64,000 nt of DNA, taken from positions 142,568 through 206,567 of the forward strand of contig NZ_JAINVZ010000013.1 in the NCBI RefSeq assembly GCF_019890615.1, read 5' to 3'. The notes below the pieces were generated by a model. It did no database searches, was not told where the DNA came from, and was given only the letters and a program-made list of their open reading frames with translations. The position numbers were made by a program, and so were the translations under genes. The DNA is from Streptantibioticus parmotrematis. GTDB lineage: Bacteria; Actinomycetota; Actinomycetes; Streptomycetales; Streptomycetaceae. Positions 28,754 through 38,051 of this stretch are shown piece by piece (the stretch's first letter is position 1; every line of letters begins with the position of its first letter).

Positions 28754-30688
28754 CTACAGCCCGCGGCCGAGGCGGTCCGCCACCCGCTTGGTAAAGCCCG
28801 AGGGGTCGGAGGGCATCCCGCCCTCCGCCAACAGCGCCAGGTCACGAACAAGTTCCGCGAGATCGCCCAGATCGGCGTCCGCTGTGTCCCGATGCTCTCC
28901 GAACGCCGCGTTGAGGCCCGTGACGAGGGGATGGCCCGGATTGAGTTCCAGGACGCGTAGTGAGCGAGGTACGTCCTGCCTCATCGCCCGGTACACGCTC
29001 TCTAGCGCAGGGGTGAGACCGCCCTCGTCCGAGACCAGGCAGGCGGGGGAGGTCGTCAGCCGGGTGGAGAGCCGTACCTGCTTGACGTCGCCACCCAGCT
29101 GTTGTGTCATCCATGCCAGCAGCTCGGAGAACTCCTCCTGCCGCTCGTGGGCGCGACCGGCTTTGTCATCGCTGTCAGAAGACTCCTCGGCGTCACTGTG
29201 GGCGGCAGACCGAAGCCGCCTTCCCTCGAATTCGTTCACTTGGTCGACCCACACCGCGTCTATCGGGTCGGACAACAGCAGGACCTCGATCCCTCTCTCG
29301 CGGAATGACTCCAGGTGCGGGGAGTTCTCGATGGCCTGTCGGGAGTCGCCAGTCAAGTAGTAGATGTGCTCCTGACCCGCTGCCATGCGCTCGATGTATT
29401 CTCGCAGGCCAGTCGGACTATGCGTGTCGTGGGTAGACGGGAACGCACTGACGGCGAGGATCGCCTCCCGGTTAGGCGGATCGGTGATAAGCCCCTCCTT
29501 TACGGCTCGTCCGAACTCCCCCCAGAAGGTGAAGTAGCGCTCGGGATCTCGCGACATCATGTCCTTGACGGTCGCCAGGACTCTCTTGGTCAGCCGACGG
29601 TGCATCATGGCGATTCGGCGGTCTTGTTGGAGGATCTCGCGCGAGACGTTCAGCGACAAGTCCTGTGCGTCGACGATGCCCCTCACGAACCGCAGATACG
29701 TGGGGAGAAGCGCCTCGCAGTCGTCCATCACGAAGACCCGCTTGACGTACAGATGCAATCCGGCGCGGTAGCCTTGGGTGAACAGGTCATGCGGGGCGCG
29801 GGACGGGAAGAACAACAGGGCCTGGTATTCGAACGTGCCCTCGGCCTGAAGGCGGATCGTCTCGAGCGGGTCGCTCCAGTCGTGGCTCATGTGCCGGTAA
29901 AGCTCGGCGTATTCGGCCTCGGACACCTCTTCGCGAGGACGAGCCCACAGTGCCTTCATGGAATTCAGTGTCTCCGGCTCCGTGGCGGCCTCCGCGTCAC
30001 CGTCGACCGGGTCCGTGCCATCGTCGGGCTCCAGTCCCGCGTCCTTCATGCGGATCGGCCACGCGACGAAGTCGGAGTACTGCTTCACGACCTCGCGGAT
30101 CTTCCAGGCCGCGCTGTAATCGTGCAGCTGGTCGTCACTGTCCACCGCCTTGAGGCGGAGGGTGACCGCGGTACCTTGTTGGGGCGTGACCGCGGTGTCG
30201 ATGGTGTATGTGCCCTCGCCGGTCGATGTCCAACGGGTGCCGTCGCGCTCACCGGCCCTGCGGGTGACCAAAGTGACTTCGTCGGCGACCATGAAGGCGG
30301 AATAGAAGCCCACACCGAACCGCCCGATCAGACTCTCCGCCCCGAGGGCGTTTTCACCCTGCCGCCATTCGCGGAGAAAGGATGCCGTGCCGGAATTGGC
30401 GATGGTGCCGATCAGTTCGGTCACCTCGGAGCGCGACATACCGATTCCGTTGTCACGTACTGTCAGCGTCCGGGCCGTAGAGTCGGCTTCGATGGATATG
30501 TGAAGGTCGGAGACTTCCGCGTCCGCTGCGAGGCCGCGCAGGGACGCCAGACGCAGCTTGTCCAGTGCGTCGGAGGCGTTGGATATGAGTTCGCGGAGGA
30601 AGATGTCCTTGTTCGAGTAGATCGAATGGATCATCATTTGCAGCAATTGGCGTGACTCGACCTGGAATTCATGGGTCTCAGCTGGCAT
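28754..30688 (-). CDS. htpG: Hsp90 chaperone HtpG
   Basis: 644 residues, the usual size. The ATPase domain has NKDIFLRELISNASDALDKLR and DNGIGM, then GTIANSGT and GRFGVGFYSAFMVAD. The middle domain has LYVKRVFVMDD and VRGIVDAQDLSLNVSRE. ATG 30688 has AAAGGA upstream. I saw no CIRCE or HAIR heat-shock operator. It looks intact, unlike several neighbours, and may not belong to any of the biosynthetic blocks. Confidence 0.95.
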   Translation of the reverse strand: MPAETHEFQVESRQLLQMMIHSIYSNKDIFLRELISNASDALDKLRLASLRGLAADAEVSDLHISIEADSTARTLTVRDNGIGMSRSEVTELIGTIANSGTASFLREWRQGENALGAESLIGRFGVGFYSAFMVADEVTLVTRRAGERDGTRWTSTGEGTYTIDTAVTPQQGTAVTLRLKAVDSDDQLHDYSAAWKIREVVKQYSDFVAWPIRMKDAGLEPDDGTDPVDGDAEAATEPETLNSMKALWARPREEVSEAEYAELYRHMSHDWSDPLETIRLQAEGTFEYQALLFFPSRAPHDLFTQGYRAGLHLYVKRVFVMDDCEALLPTYLRFVRGIVDAQDLSLNVSREILQQDRRIAMMHRRLTKRVLATVKDMMSRDPERYFTFWGEFGRAVKEGLITDPPNREAILAVSAFPSTHDTHSPTGLREYIERMAAGQEHIYYLTGDSRQAIENSPHLESFRERGIEVLLLSDPIDAVWVDQVNEFEGRRLRSAAHSDAEESSDSDDKAGRAHERQEEFSELLAWMTQQLGGDVKQVRLSTRLTTSPACLVSDEGGLTPALESVYRAMRQDVPRSLRVLELNPGHPLVTGLNAAFGEHRDTADADLGDLAELVRDLALLAEGGMPSDPSGFTKRVADRLGRGL

Positions 30689-30845
30689 GTGCGGATTATC
30701 CTTTCGGTCTTGGGTATGAGGCGGCCCCGGGGGGCCTGCGGTTAGGTTCAGCCGCTGAGCAGATGCGGCGCCGGCGAGAATCTCGGCGCGCCACAGAGCG
30801 ACTGCGGGCTATGGGGGCGTCCGGAAAACGGAGGTCGATGGCCCG

Positions 30846-31039
30846 CTGGGGATCCCTCGCCCCCCAACGAGCTGTGGGGGGCCTTGACTGGTTACGGAAG
30901 GCCGTTCCGATCGCGACATCGCCGAATGGCTGCTTTCCTCCCGGCGCACGGTGAAGATCCATGCGTCGTATGTCCTCGTCAGCTCGACTCCACATCGCGT
31001 GGGCGAATCCGTGACTTGGTCGTGGGGAGTGATGGATAA
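30846..31039 (+). pseudogene. LuxR-type helix-turn-helix remnant
   Basis: From 30888 the frame reads LVTEGRSDRDIAEWLLSSRRTVKIHASYVLV, a clear LuxR DNA-binding domain. After a frame change at about 30980 it ends KLDSTSRGRIRDLVVGSDG at 31039. Only the C-terminal domain is left. It resembles the end of the LAL gene at 5.9 kb. It has no start and is broken. Confidence 0.65.
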
Positions 31040-31062
31040 CGTCCGCGCTGCGTGCCGCCGGA

Positions 31063-31611
31063 TCACGTCGCCTCCCGGGCCTCACGTTGCTCGCTCTCCA
31101 CCAACGCGGCGGCGCGAGCGCCCCTGATCTGCAGCCGTAGGACGGTCTCCGGTGTCAGGTTCAGCACCTTGCACAACCACGGCATGGTCAGGCCGCGCAC
31201 AGTCAGTCGGTGGACGACGCCGAGGAGGTCGAACGGATCGACCGGTACCGTCTCTCCTCTCTCCAGCGACCGCAAGGCGGGGTGTGGCTCACGTCGCAGG
31301 CTACGGATGTCGTTTCTCAGTACGCGACGTTCTGTTGTAGTGCAGCCGCCCCAGATGCCCACCGGTTCGTCATTGTGGAGCGCCAGCCTGAGGCAATCCC
31401 GGTTGCACAGGCATCTGGCGCAGATCCGTTTGGCCCGCGCCACCTGCTCTTGACGCTTCTCATAACCGGCCGACGGGAAGAACAGTTCGGGGTCCTCGCC
31501 TTGGCAGGCGGGTAGGGCACCCCGCGGCAAGCGATAGGGAGGACTGCCGAACGGGATCCGGTGGCGCGTCTGTGCGGAGTTGGACGGCGAGGGGGTGGTG
31601 CGGTCAGACAT
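31063..31611 (-). CDS. WhiB-family iron-sulfur regulator
   Basis: 182 residues. The four cluster cysteines are Cys36, Cys64, Cys67 and Cys73, followed by GIWGG (85-89) and a basic stretch. About 90 further residues form a C-terminal extension with a possible helix-turn-helix (LTMPWLCKVLNLTPETVLRLQ). CAGGAGA precedes ATG 31611. WhiB proteins bind [4Fe-4S] and partner sigma factors. Its gene lies 30 bases downstream of the ParA-like gene, so the two are probably co-transcribed. Confidence 0.9.
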   Translation of the reverse strand: MSDRTTPSPSNSAQTRHRIPFGSPPYRLPRGALPACQGEDPELFFPSAGYEKRQEQVARAKRICARCLCNRDCLRLALHNDEPVGIWGGCTTTERRVLRNDIRSLRREPHPALRSLERGETVPVDPFDLLGVVHRLTVRGLTMPWLCKVLNLTPETVLRLQIRGARAAALVESEQREAREAT

Positions 31612-31641
31612 GCCGGTCGGGTCTCCTGGTTCCAGCCGCAG

Positions 31642-32790
31642 TCAGTTCTGGGACAGACTCTCGGCCACAAGGGCGGCGAGCGCGAGGTAGGCGTCCCGAG
31701 TAGACGGCCTCAGCAGGCTGAGGTCGATCTGCGTGCCCAGCGCCACGTGTTCGTCGTGCGGGACCACCACGACACCGCGACAGCGGCGCGCGAAGTGTTC
31801 GACGAGGTCATGGACCCGGATCGCTCGTGAGACGCCGTGCAGGTGCGAGGCGACGGTGATCGCGCCGCGCGCCTTGTCGCCATAGCCGTGCTCGGACAGC
31901 CAGTCGAGCGTGGCGTCCGCGCTAATCGCTCCGTCCACGCTGGGGGTGGCGGCGAGGACCAACTGGTCCGCGAGATCGAGCACCGCGCTCATCGAACTGT
32001 GGAGCAGACCGGTTCCGGAGTCGGTGAGCACCAGTGGATATTGGGCGCTGAGTGCGCTGATCAACACCCGGTAGCCTCGTGCGTCGAAGGCCGTGCCAAT
32101 CGCCGGGTCCGCGGAGTTGGCCAGTATCTCCAAGCCGCTGGGGCCCTGTGAGGTGAACCGTCGCAGATCCATGTAGGAGATGTCGGCCGGCAACGCGGCG
32201 ACCAGATCGCGCACTGTCGCTTCCGTTTCACGGCGGTTACGCAGGCCCAGAGTGCCGGCGTCCGAGCTGGCGTCAATGGCGATGACACGGTCAGTGCGTG
32301 CTGCGGCGAGGGTCGCACCGAGCGCCGTGGTGATCGAGGTCTTGCCCACGCCACCCTTCAGGCTCACCACCGCGATTCGGTGGCAGTGCAGCAGAGGTGT
32401 GCGCAGCTTGGCCAGCTTGGCCTCAAGGTGACCGCGCCGACGAGGCAGGAGCCGACGCAAACGGCCCGCCGGACGTGGCGCACGACGCAGCAGGTCCTCG
32501 GCTCGTAGTGGGGAATCGTCTCGCGTCGGTGGCGAGTCAGGGTTGCGGCGTCCCTGGGCCCTCTGTTCGCCCGCGGGCGAAGAATCCGCAGTCAACTCTC
32601 GCGCCTCCGACCAGCGGCGAACCATGTCCGTGCCCGCGCCCGGGCTGCCTGCGGTTCCTGCCGCGGTGGGGCCATCCCGGTCAGGCAGGTGAGAGGACAG
32701 CACGCCGTTGAGGTCCGGGACCACACCGCCCCTGGCGTGAAAGCCCGAGTCGGCCCGCTTCATCAGTCGGATTCCGCTCTCGTCACCCAT
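31642..32790 (-). CDS. ParA/MinD-like ATPase
   Basis: 382 residues. A disordered, charged N-terminus of about 135 residues precedes a deviant Walker A motif (VVSLKGGVGKTSIT, 145-151) and VIAIDASSDAGTLGL. Later QYPLVLTDSGTGLLHSSM fits Walker B. The type is like chromosome or plasmid partitioning ATPases and streptomycete MinD-like proteins of unknown role. It has no ParB beside it and pairs with a whiB gene instead. A plasmid-partition role is therefore not supported. Confidence 0.8.
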   Translation of the reverse strand: MGDESGIRLMKRADSGFHARGGVVPDLNGVLSSHLPDRDGPTAAGTAGSPGAGTDMVRRWSEARELTADSSPAGEQRAQGRRNPDSPPTRDDSPLRAEDLLRRAPRPAGRLRRLLPRRRGHLEAKLAKLRTPLLHCHRIAVVSLKGGVGKTSITTALGATLAAARTDRVIAIDASSDAGTLGLRNRRETEATVRDLVAALPADISYMDLRRFTSQGPSGLEILANSADPAIGTAFDARGYRVLISALSAQYPLVLTDSGTGLLHSSMSAVLDLADQLVLAATPSVDGAISADATLDWLSEHGYGDKARGAITVASHLHGVSRAIRVHDLVEHFARRCRGVVVVPHDEHVALGTQIDLSLLRPSTRDAYLALAALVAESLSQN

Positions 32791-33188
32791 TCCGCGTCAC
32801 TCTCTGTACTCCTCCGTGCGCCGCCGCCACAAGGTTGCGCCGGGTCTTCGCGTCCCCGGCCTGGCCACGTCGCCTGGGCTGAACCGGGCCGTGGTGAGCG
32901 TCTTCCGGCATAGTCCCTACTTCCTCATACGGGCCGGGCAGGGAGTGGGTTCAGCCGGCTGTCCAGTGTTGAAACGGACCGCGGTGGCATCGTCGCGGCC
33001 GCACCCAGGGCCTGGAAAGAGCCCCGCGCCCGGCTGTGAACCCCGGTCGTGCGGCGTGCGTATTTCCCCGCAGAGACCTTCGGCCGCCGGGGCGCCGGGT
33101 TGGCACCTCTCGAGCCGCCGGTCCGGACGACATCGGGGGTGCCTTCGGATGTCACCGGGAGGACCGCATCCCCCCAGGGAGGGCACGC
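32791..33188. other. Divergent intergenic region
   Basis: About 400 bases between the ParA-like gene and the second whiB gene. It must hold both promoters; no clear box or gene was recognised. Confidence 0.5.
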
Positions 33189-33725
33189 ATGCGCACGACC
33201 ACCGTCGAACCAAACCCGTCCACAATCACCCTAGGTATGTGCACTCATGACGTCGTACCGTCAGAAGGGAATGAAGCATCCGCGCGGCCGGCTTGTCAGG
33301 ACGCCGACCCGCTTTTGTTCTTCCCGGAGGGACGGCGCGAGGACAACTGGCGCATCGGCAAGGCCAAGGCCATCTGCGCTGCTTGCCCGGTGATTCGCGC
33401 ATGCCTGCTCACAGCGATTCGGCAGCAGGATAACGATGGGATCTGGGGCGGTTGTACACCGGCCGAACGCCGGGCCTTGGTGCGCGACGTGCGGGGGCTG
33501 CGCCGCGATGTGAAAGCCATTGTGCGCCGCTTGGAGGAGGGCGCGCGATTCCCGGTCCGCAGAGCCGACTTCCTGGCGGTTGTGCATCAACTGACCCGAT
33601 TCGGCTGGGGCGTGGAAGACTTGGCAGACGCTATGGGGGTCAGGCCTCAGTCGGTGATCGAGGCCCGACTGAGGGCACATGCCGCAGCGCCCTGCGACGG
33701 CGCGGTGCCGACCGAGATGGCCTGA
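33189..33725 (+). CDS. WhiB-family iron-sulfur regulator
   Basis: 178 residues. Cys36, Cys63, Cys66 and Cys72 are spaced for a [4Fe-4S] cluster, followed by GIWGG (84-88). The C-terminal extension (FLAVVHQLTRFGWGVEDLADAMGVRPQSVIEA) matches the layout of the WhiB at 31.1 kb, so the two are paralogues. GGGAGG at 33176-33182 sets ATG 33189; the longer frame upstream has no site. The two copies are divergent about the ParA-like gene. Confidence 0.9.
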   Translation: MRTTTVEPNPSTITLGMCTHDVVPSEGNEASARPACQDADPLLFFPEGRREDNWRIGKAKAICAACPVIRACLLTAIRQQDNDGIWGGCTPAERRALVRDVRGLRRDVKAIVRRLEEGARFPVRRADFLAVVHQLTRFGWGVEDLADAMGVRPQSVIEARLRAHAAAPCDGAVPTEMA

Positions 33726-33873
33726 CGAGGCAGGCGCGTTCTCGCACGGCTGCGCCCTCTTCTGCTGTGCGGGAAACGTCAGGCGGCCGAATCAGGTTGG
33801 CGTCATTGTGTGCCAGGCACAGCGAGTGTGCTGATCCACAGCCCAGGCCGCGGAAGGGGACACGACGGCGCTC

Positions 33874-34336
33874 CTATCCGGTTCTCGCTGGCACAGCCTT
33901 GTGAGATGCGGAAGCAGAACGTCCAGGACGGACAGCACGTGCAGCTGGCAGGGTAGAAGTGAATCGGTTGATGTCCCGTGTCGGGAGCGGATCCGCAACA
34001 CACGGACCCGCGGTGACCGAGACCAGCGAAAGCTCGTCCGTCATCGTGTTCAGCACGGCTCGCGGGGCCCGGCCCGCCCGTGGGCAGGGGAGAGCGGACC
34101 GTGGGAGCCGCAGCGGGATCGAAGCGCCCAGTGGCCGAGGCCGCCGGCGTCGTGCACAGCCAGGAGGTCCCGCCGTTGGCCTCGGAGTCCAGCGTGGCGG
34201 ACGGTGCGTAGATGGGCGCATCCAACAGCGCGACGAACTCCTCCATTTGCCCGGTCGCCCCCCGGCTGCCCGCGTACGGCCCCATCGAGCTGGACGTGGT
34301 GGGGCGAACTCGAAAGAGCCCGCGCTTGGTCGGCAC
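33874..34336 (-). pseudogene. Hypothetical protein, probably frameshifted
   Basis: From GTG 34336, 36 bases past the LysM gene, a frame with G/C-rich third positions reads EEFVALLDAPIYAPSATLDSEANGG. At about 34040 coding character moves to another frame (MTDELSLVSVTAGPCVADPLP) that ends at 33874. No family recognised. It could equally be two small genes or spurious. Confidence 0.3.
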
Positions 34337-34372
34337 GAACCGGTCATGGGCGGTGCCGTACCGCGTGCGCGG

Positions 34373-35605
34373 TCAGTACCAGCTGTGGTCCTGCCAAAAA
34401 CTCCATGCTCCGCACGGACTTCCATAGCGCGAATCCATGTAGCCGAGCGCCCACTTGATCTGGGTCGTGGGGCTGGTCCGCCAGTCGGGGCCCGCCGTGG
34501 CCATCTTCGAGCCCGGAAGCGCCTGGGGCAGTCCGTAGGCACCTGAGGAGGCATTGCGCGCTTGGACGTTCCAACTGCTTTCATGCGAGATGATCTCGTC
34601 AAAGCACCTGAATTGAGAGGTGGGAACGATCGATCGGGCGATCGTCCGCACGCTGCCCGCGCTGGATCGAGCGGTGGGTTGCGAGCCCGAGGGGAGCGAA
34701 GTCGATCGTTCCAGATGGTTCGTGGCTGCTCGTGTCTCGCCACTTCCCGGCCGGCCGCCGGGTATGAGTAGCGTCCATCCGACCCTCAACGCCTCTGGGG
34801 AGACGAGCGTGCCGCCGTCGGGCTGCACGCGGTCCTCGTTCAGGGCGAAGATCTCCTGCCAGCGTGCGCCGCTGCCCAACTCGCGTGCGGCGATTGAACT
34901 GAGGGTGTCTCCCGGCTGCACGGTGTACGTCGAGGAGGACGCCGGTGTGGTGTCTGTGGGCGTATCGACGGTCGGTTCGTCCCGCTGCCTCTGCGACGCC
35001 CGAGTGGAGTAATGGGGGCCGCTGCCCGGTATGTGCACAGACCAGCCCGGTTCGATGAAGTCCGATGCGGCCAGTTTCGATCCCCCAGGCTCGGAGCGGC
35101 CACGGTTGAGTTGGAAGAGCTCGTGCCAGCGGGCACTGTCGCCCAGATACCGCTCGGCGATGCCCCCGAGGGTGTCACCGGGCTGCACGGTGTAGGTCGA
35201 ATACGTGGGGGATGAGGATGAGGTGGTGTGCCGGGCGGAACGGGTGTCTCCCAGCGCGGCGGCATCAGATGCCACCGTTGATTTGCGCGCAGGCTTGCCG
35301 CCCCGGGCAGTGACCGTTGCCGATGAGGCCGCCTGGCCCGCAGGGTGCGTGCTCCTCGCAGTCGCCGGACGGTCTTCGTGGGGAGAGGGCGTGAGATGGC
35401 CCGGATCCGCGGGAGGCGGGGCATCCTCTCCTGTCGACGAGAGCGGAATTCTCGTGCTCCCGGGCTTGGGAGCCCTATGCTCGGGCTGTGTGGCGGCCGA
35501 GGCATGTGGGGCCCCGACCAGGCCGGCGGCGACGGTCCCGGTGACCAGGAGCCCCGCCGAAGTAAGACGTCTGCGACGGCTCCTGAGGATGCGCTCCGAT
35601 CCCAT
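34373..35605 (-). CDS. Secreted LysM protein with transglycosylase (SLT-like) domain
   Basis: 410 residues. An Arg-rich N-terminus with a hydrophobic core ends in a signal peptidase site near APHASA-AT (about 37). A Pro/Ser/Thr linker is followed by two LysM domains (about 136-193 and 226-283, each beginning YTVQPGDTL) and a C-terminal lysozyme-like domain (332-410). The catalytic glutamate is probably Glu342 in ISHESSWN, with SGAYGLPQALPGSKM after it. It should bind and cut peptidoglycan outside the cell. ATG 35605 has AAGGGA upstream; the longer frame lacks a signal at its start. Confidence 0.88.
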   Translation of the reverse strand: MGSERILRSRRRRLTSAGLLVTGTVAAGLVGAPHASAATQPEHRAPKPGSTRIPLSSTGEDAPPPADPGHLTPSPHEDRPATARSTHPAGQAASSATVTARGGKPARKSTVASDAAALGDTRSARHTTSSSSPTYSTYTVQPGDTLGGIAERYLGDSARWHELFQLNRGRSEPGGSKLAASDFIEPGWSVHIPGSGPHYSTRASQRQRDEPTVDTPTDTTPASSSTYTVQPGDTLSSIAARELGSGARWQEIFALNEDRVQPDGGTLVSPEALRVGWTLLIPGGRPGSGETRAATNHLERSTSLPSGSQPTARSSAGSVRTIARSIVPTSQFRCFDEIISHESSWNVQARNASSGAYGLPQALPGSKMATAGPDWRTSPTTQIKWALGYMDSRYGSPCGAWSFWQDHSWY

Positions 35606-36066
35606 CATCGGTCCCTTCGCTACTGCTGTGCTGTGCGTCCTGTCCGATCTCTTGGGGCAAGGCGTCGTCCGGCTGGCGTGCCGCGTCTTGACGGACGGGA
35701 AGGCGGTCCCCATGGCTGAAGATACGGGCGGTGCCAGACCCGGGTTCAGGGTCGGCAGGAGACGTCGGTCTCGTCCGAGCCGTCTGGCCCAGGTCTGCGG
35801 ATGTCTTGAGCCACGTGGGCGGGGCGCTTCGTCGGCGGGCGGGTAGACCCGCGCGGGAGCGGGGCCTTGGAGCCATCCTTTCGGCGACGGTGACGCGTCC
35901 TGCGAACGGACCGTGCTGTGGCTCCGTATCTCAGGATGAGAGCCTGTATCACCGTTCCGCCAACCTGGCGGACCTCGCATCGCAGTCTTGGTGGCCGCTT
36001 GCGTACGGCTCGGATACCGAAGGAACGGACTACAGCAACAGAAATCAGGCTCCGTAAGGAGAAGCC

Positions 36067-36234
36067 ATGATCACCAAGCCTGCCCCCACCGGTTCGCGCA
36101 CGGATGACCTGGAAATGGCCCTGGATGTGTGGGACGCCTGCCACGCGGGCGCTGACGAGCCGGAGTGGCGGCATATCCTCGACGAGGCGGCGCACCCCGA
36201 GATCGCGGAGGCCTTTCAGCGTATGGCCCGTTGA
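36067..36234 (+). CDS. Small acidic hypothetical protein
   Basis: 55 residues, MITKPAPTGSRTDD to EAFQRMAR, with AAGGAGAAG just before ATG 36067. Acid-rich, with no membrane segment or cysteine cluster. The strong ribosome binding site and coherent codon use suggest a real gene; I do not recognise its family. It stands alone. Confidence 0.45.
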   Translation: MITKPAPTGSRTDDLEMALDVWDACHAGADEPEWRHILDEAAHPEIAEAFQRMAR

Positions 36235-36792
36235 CCCGGGCCGTTCCAAGACCGTCCTGCTCCGCGGTGGCCACGGCGCAGAAATCGGTACCAGACGAAT
36301 TCGAACGGCTCTCGGTGATCCGGAGAGTGCGACGGGGAACATGTCGTCGAGTCGGCTGACGAGTTGCGCCTCGGGTCGCCGGTAATGGTCGTGGGGCCTT
36401 TAGAGGCAAGCGAGGCGTCCGGCCGACCCCGGACCCCGCCCCCCGGGATGTCGGCCGGAAGGCACCTCGTGCGGCCCTCAGCCCACCGATCAGAGACGCC
36501 GTGACGCCGAATGACGCCCGCTTCCTCATCGATGGCGCGTCGGGCTCTGTCTTCGGTCGCAGTGTCAGTCGATCGTCGGGCGTGAAACGGTGAACCTTGT
36601 CAGGCGCCCCACCGTATTAGTAGGTGTGAGCCACCCGACTCTCGTGGCGGCGGTACGCGCGCAGGGTGTCCTCCACCGCCACCATGAGAGCCCGTCCGCG
36701 AGAAGGCGGTTGATGGTCCGCTGGTGTCAACATGACGCGCCGGCCGCCTACCCGTGATCTGCGGATGTCCCAGAGGCAGTCGCGGAGGGATC
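36235..36792. other. Intergenic region, no supported gene
   Basis: About 560 bases before the redox operon. Nothing recognisable; the operon promoter is expected here. Confidence 0.5.
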
Positions 36793-37116
36793 GTGTCTGG
36801 TCCGACCATGAGTAACATCTGTACGCCGAGCAGCCGGCGCCGGGACGCTGGGCTGCTCCGGATCAATTTCGTCACCTTCCTGGCGGCGGTAGCCGCGACA
36901 GTGGGATCGATCGCCCTCGGGCTCGGGTACGCGCAGGCGCAGGCCGGCCGGTCCACCGGGCAGTCAACCTCCGATGGTGGCGGGACACCCTGGATCAGAC
37001 CGAAGACACCCGACGAGGGTTTCGGACAGGCGGACACCGTTCGGCGGCCCGGAGGGACCGCTCCGACGGTGAAGGCCTCGCTGCGGGCTTCTCACACCTC
37101 CTCGGGCGCGTCATGA
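36793..37116 (+). CDS. Small single-pass membrane protein of the ApbE operon
   Basis: 107 residues from GTG 36793, with GGAGG four bases upstream; ATG 36808 lacks a site. One hydrophobic helix (FVTFLAAVAATVGSIALGLGYA) precedes a short hydrophilic tail. The gene overlaps apbE by four bases. In related operons this place is often held by an FMN-binding domain protein flavinylated by ApbE. Here the domain is missing, but the tail ends SSGAS, loosely like the flavinylation site. The role is inferred from position only. Confidence 0.6.
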   Translation: MSGPTMSNICTPSSRRRDAGLLRINFVTFLAAVAATVGSIALGLGYAQAQAGRSTGQSTSDGGGTPWIRPKTPDEGFGQADTVRRPGGTAPTVKASLRASHTSSGAS

Positions 37117-38051
37117 CCACCGCCATACGGTCTGCCGGAGTCTCATTCCAGGCCCTGGGGACCACGGCGACTTTGCTCGTGACGGACTCGCGCGCCCTCC
37201 ACAAGGGCCATGACCTGCTGAAGACCGAGCTCTCCGCGATCGACCAGGCTTGCAACCGCTTCCGGCCCGACTCCGAACTGTCCAGGGTGAACGCTTCGTC
37301 GGGGCGGCGCGTCGAGGTCGGTGCTCTGTTCGCGGAAGCGCTGGACACCGCGCTACGAGTCGCCGACGAGACTGCCGGCACGGTCGACCCTACCGTGGGG
37401 GAGACGGTACGTGCTCTTGGTTACGACCAGAGCTTCACGGCGCTGCGCCCGCAAGACTTGAGGCCCCTGAGCCCGGCGGCCCCGCCACACACATGGCGTG
37501 ACGTGCTGTGGCGTCGGGACTCACGCCTGCTGATACTGCCCGCTGGGGTTTCGCTGGACCTGGGGGCCACCGCGAAGGCGCTTGCGGCGGACCGAGCGGC
37601 GCGGAGGATCGCGGACGTGGCTCACTGTGGTGTCTTGGTCAACCTTGGGGGTGATCTGGCGATCGGGGGAGAGGCACCGGATGAGGGGTGGCGCATCGCT
37701 GTGTCCGACGACCACACGAAGCCGAAGTCCTCGGACCCCGTGGTCAGGCTGACCGCCGGTGGCCTCGCCACATCCGGCACGGTGCGACGCAGGTGGAAGC
37801 GTGACGGAAGGGTTGTCCATCACATCGTGAACCCTTCCACCGGCGACGTTCCGCCCCTGGTGTGGCGCACGGTCACTGTCGCGGCGGCGACCTGCGTGGA
37901 AGCCAACGCTGCCGCCACTGAAGCCGTGGTGCGTGGCGAGGCTGCCCTCGACGCGCTGCGAGCCAAAGCCTTGCCTGCGCGACTGGTGCGTATGGAGGGC
38001 GCCGTCGTCCGGGTTTGCGGGTGGCCAGCGGAAACGGCGGGTGTGGAGTGA
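37113..38051 (+). CDS. apbE: FAD:protein FMN transferase (ApbE family)
   Basis: 312 residues. ApbE proteins move FMN from FAD onto a Thr/Ser of target proteins. Family blocks are in order: FQALGTTATLLV, FRPDSELSRVN, VDPTVGETVRALGYD, LDLGATAKALAADRA, NLGGDLAIGG, ATSGTVRRRW and HHIVNPSTGD. No lipoprotein signal is visible, so it is probably cytoplasmic or held at the membrane by partners. Starts and stops overlap on both sides (ATGA, GTGA), so it is translationally coupled in the redox operon. Confidence 0.88.
   Translation: MTTAIRSAGVSFQALGTTATLLVTDSRALHKGHDLLKTELSAIDQACNRFRPDSELSRVNASSGRRVEVGALFAEALDTALRVADETAGTVDPTVGETVRALGYDQSFTALRPQDLRPLSPAAPPHTWRDVLWRRDSRLLILPAGVSLDLGATAKALAADRAARRIADVAHCGVLVNLGGDLAIGGEAPDEGWRIAVSDDHTKPKSSDPVVRLTAGGLATSGTVRRRWKRDGRVVHHIVNPSTGDVPPLVWRTVTVAAATCVEANAAATEAVVRGEAALDALRAKALPARLVRMEGAVVRVCGWPAETAGVE

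Noticed and set aside
31642..33725. Plasmid partition locus
   Set aside because: ParA-like ATPase without ParB or centromere-like repeats; its partner is a whiB gene.
33959..34546. 195-residue plus-strand frame
   Set aside because: Arg/Gly-rich shadow of minus-strand coding sequence, no family features.
34373..35980. Longer LysM protein starting at 35980
   Set aside because: The added 125 residues are Arg/Pro-rich without a signal; ATG 35605 gives a proper signal peptide and ribosome binding site.
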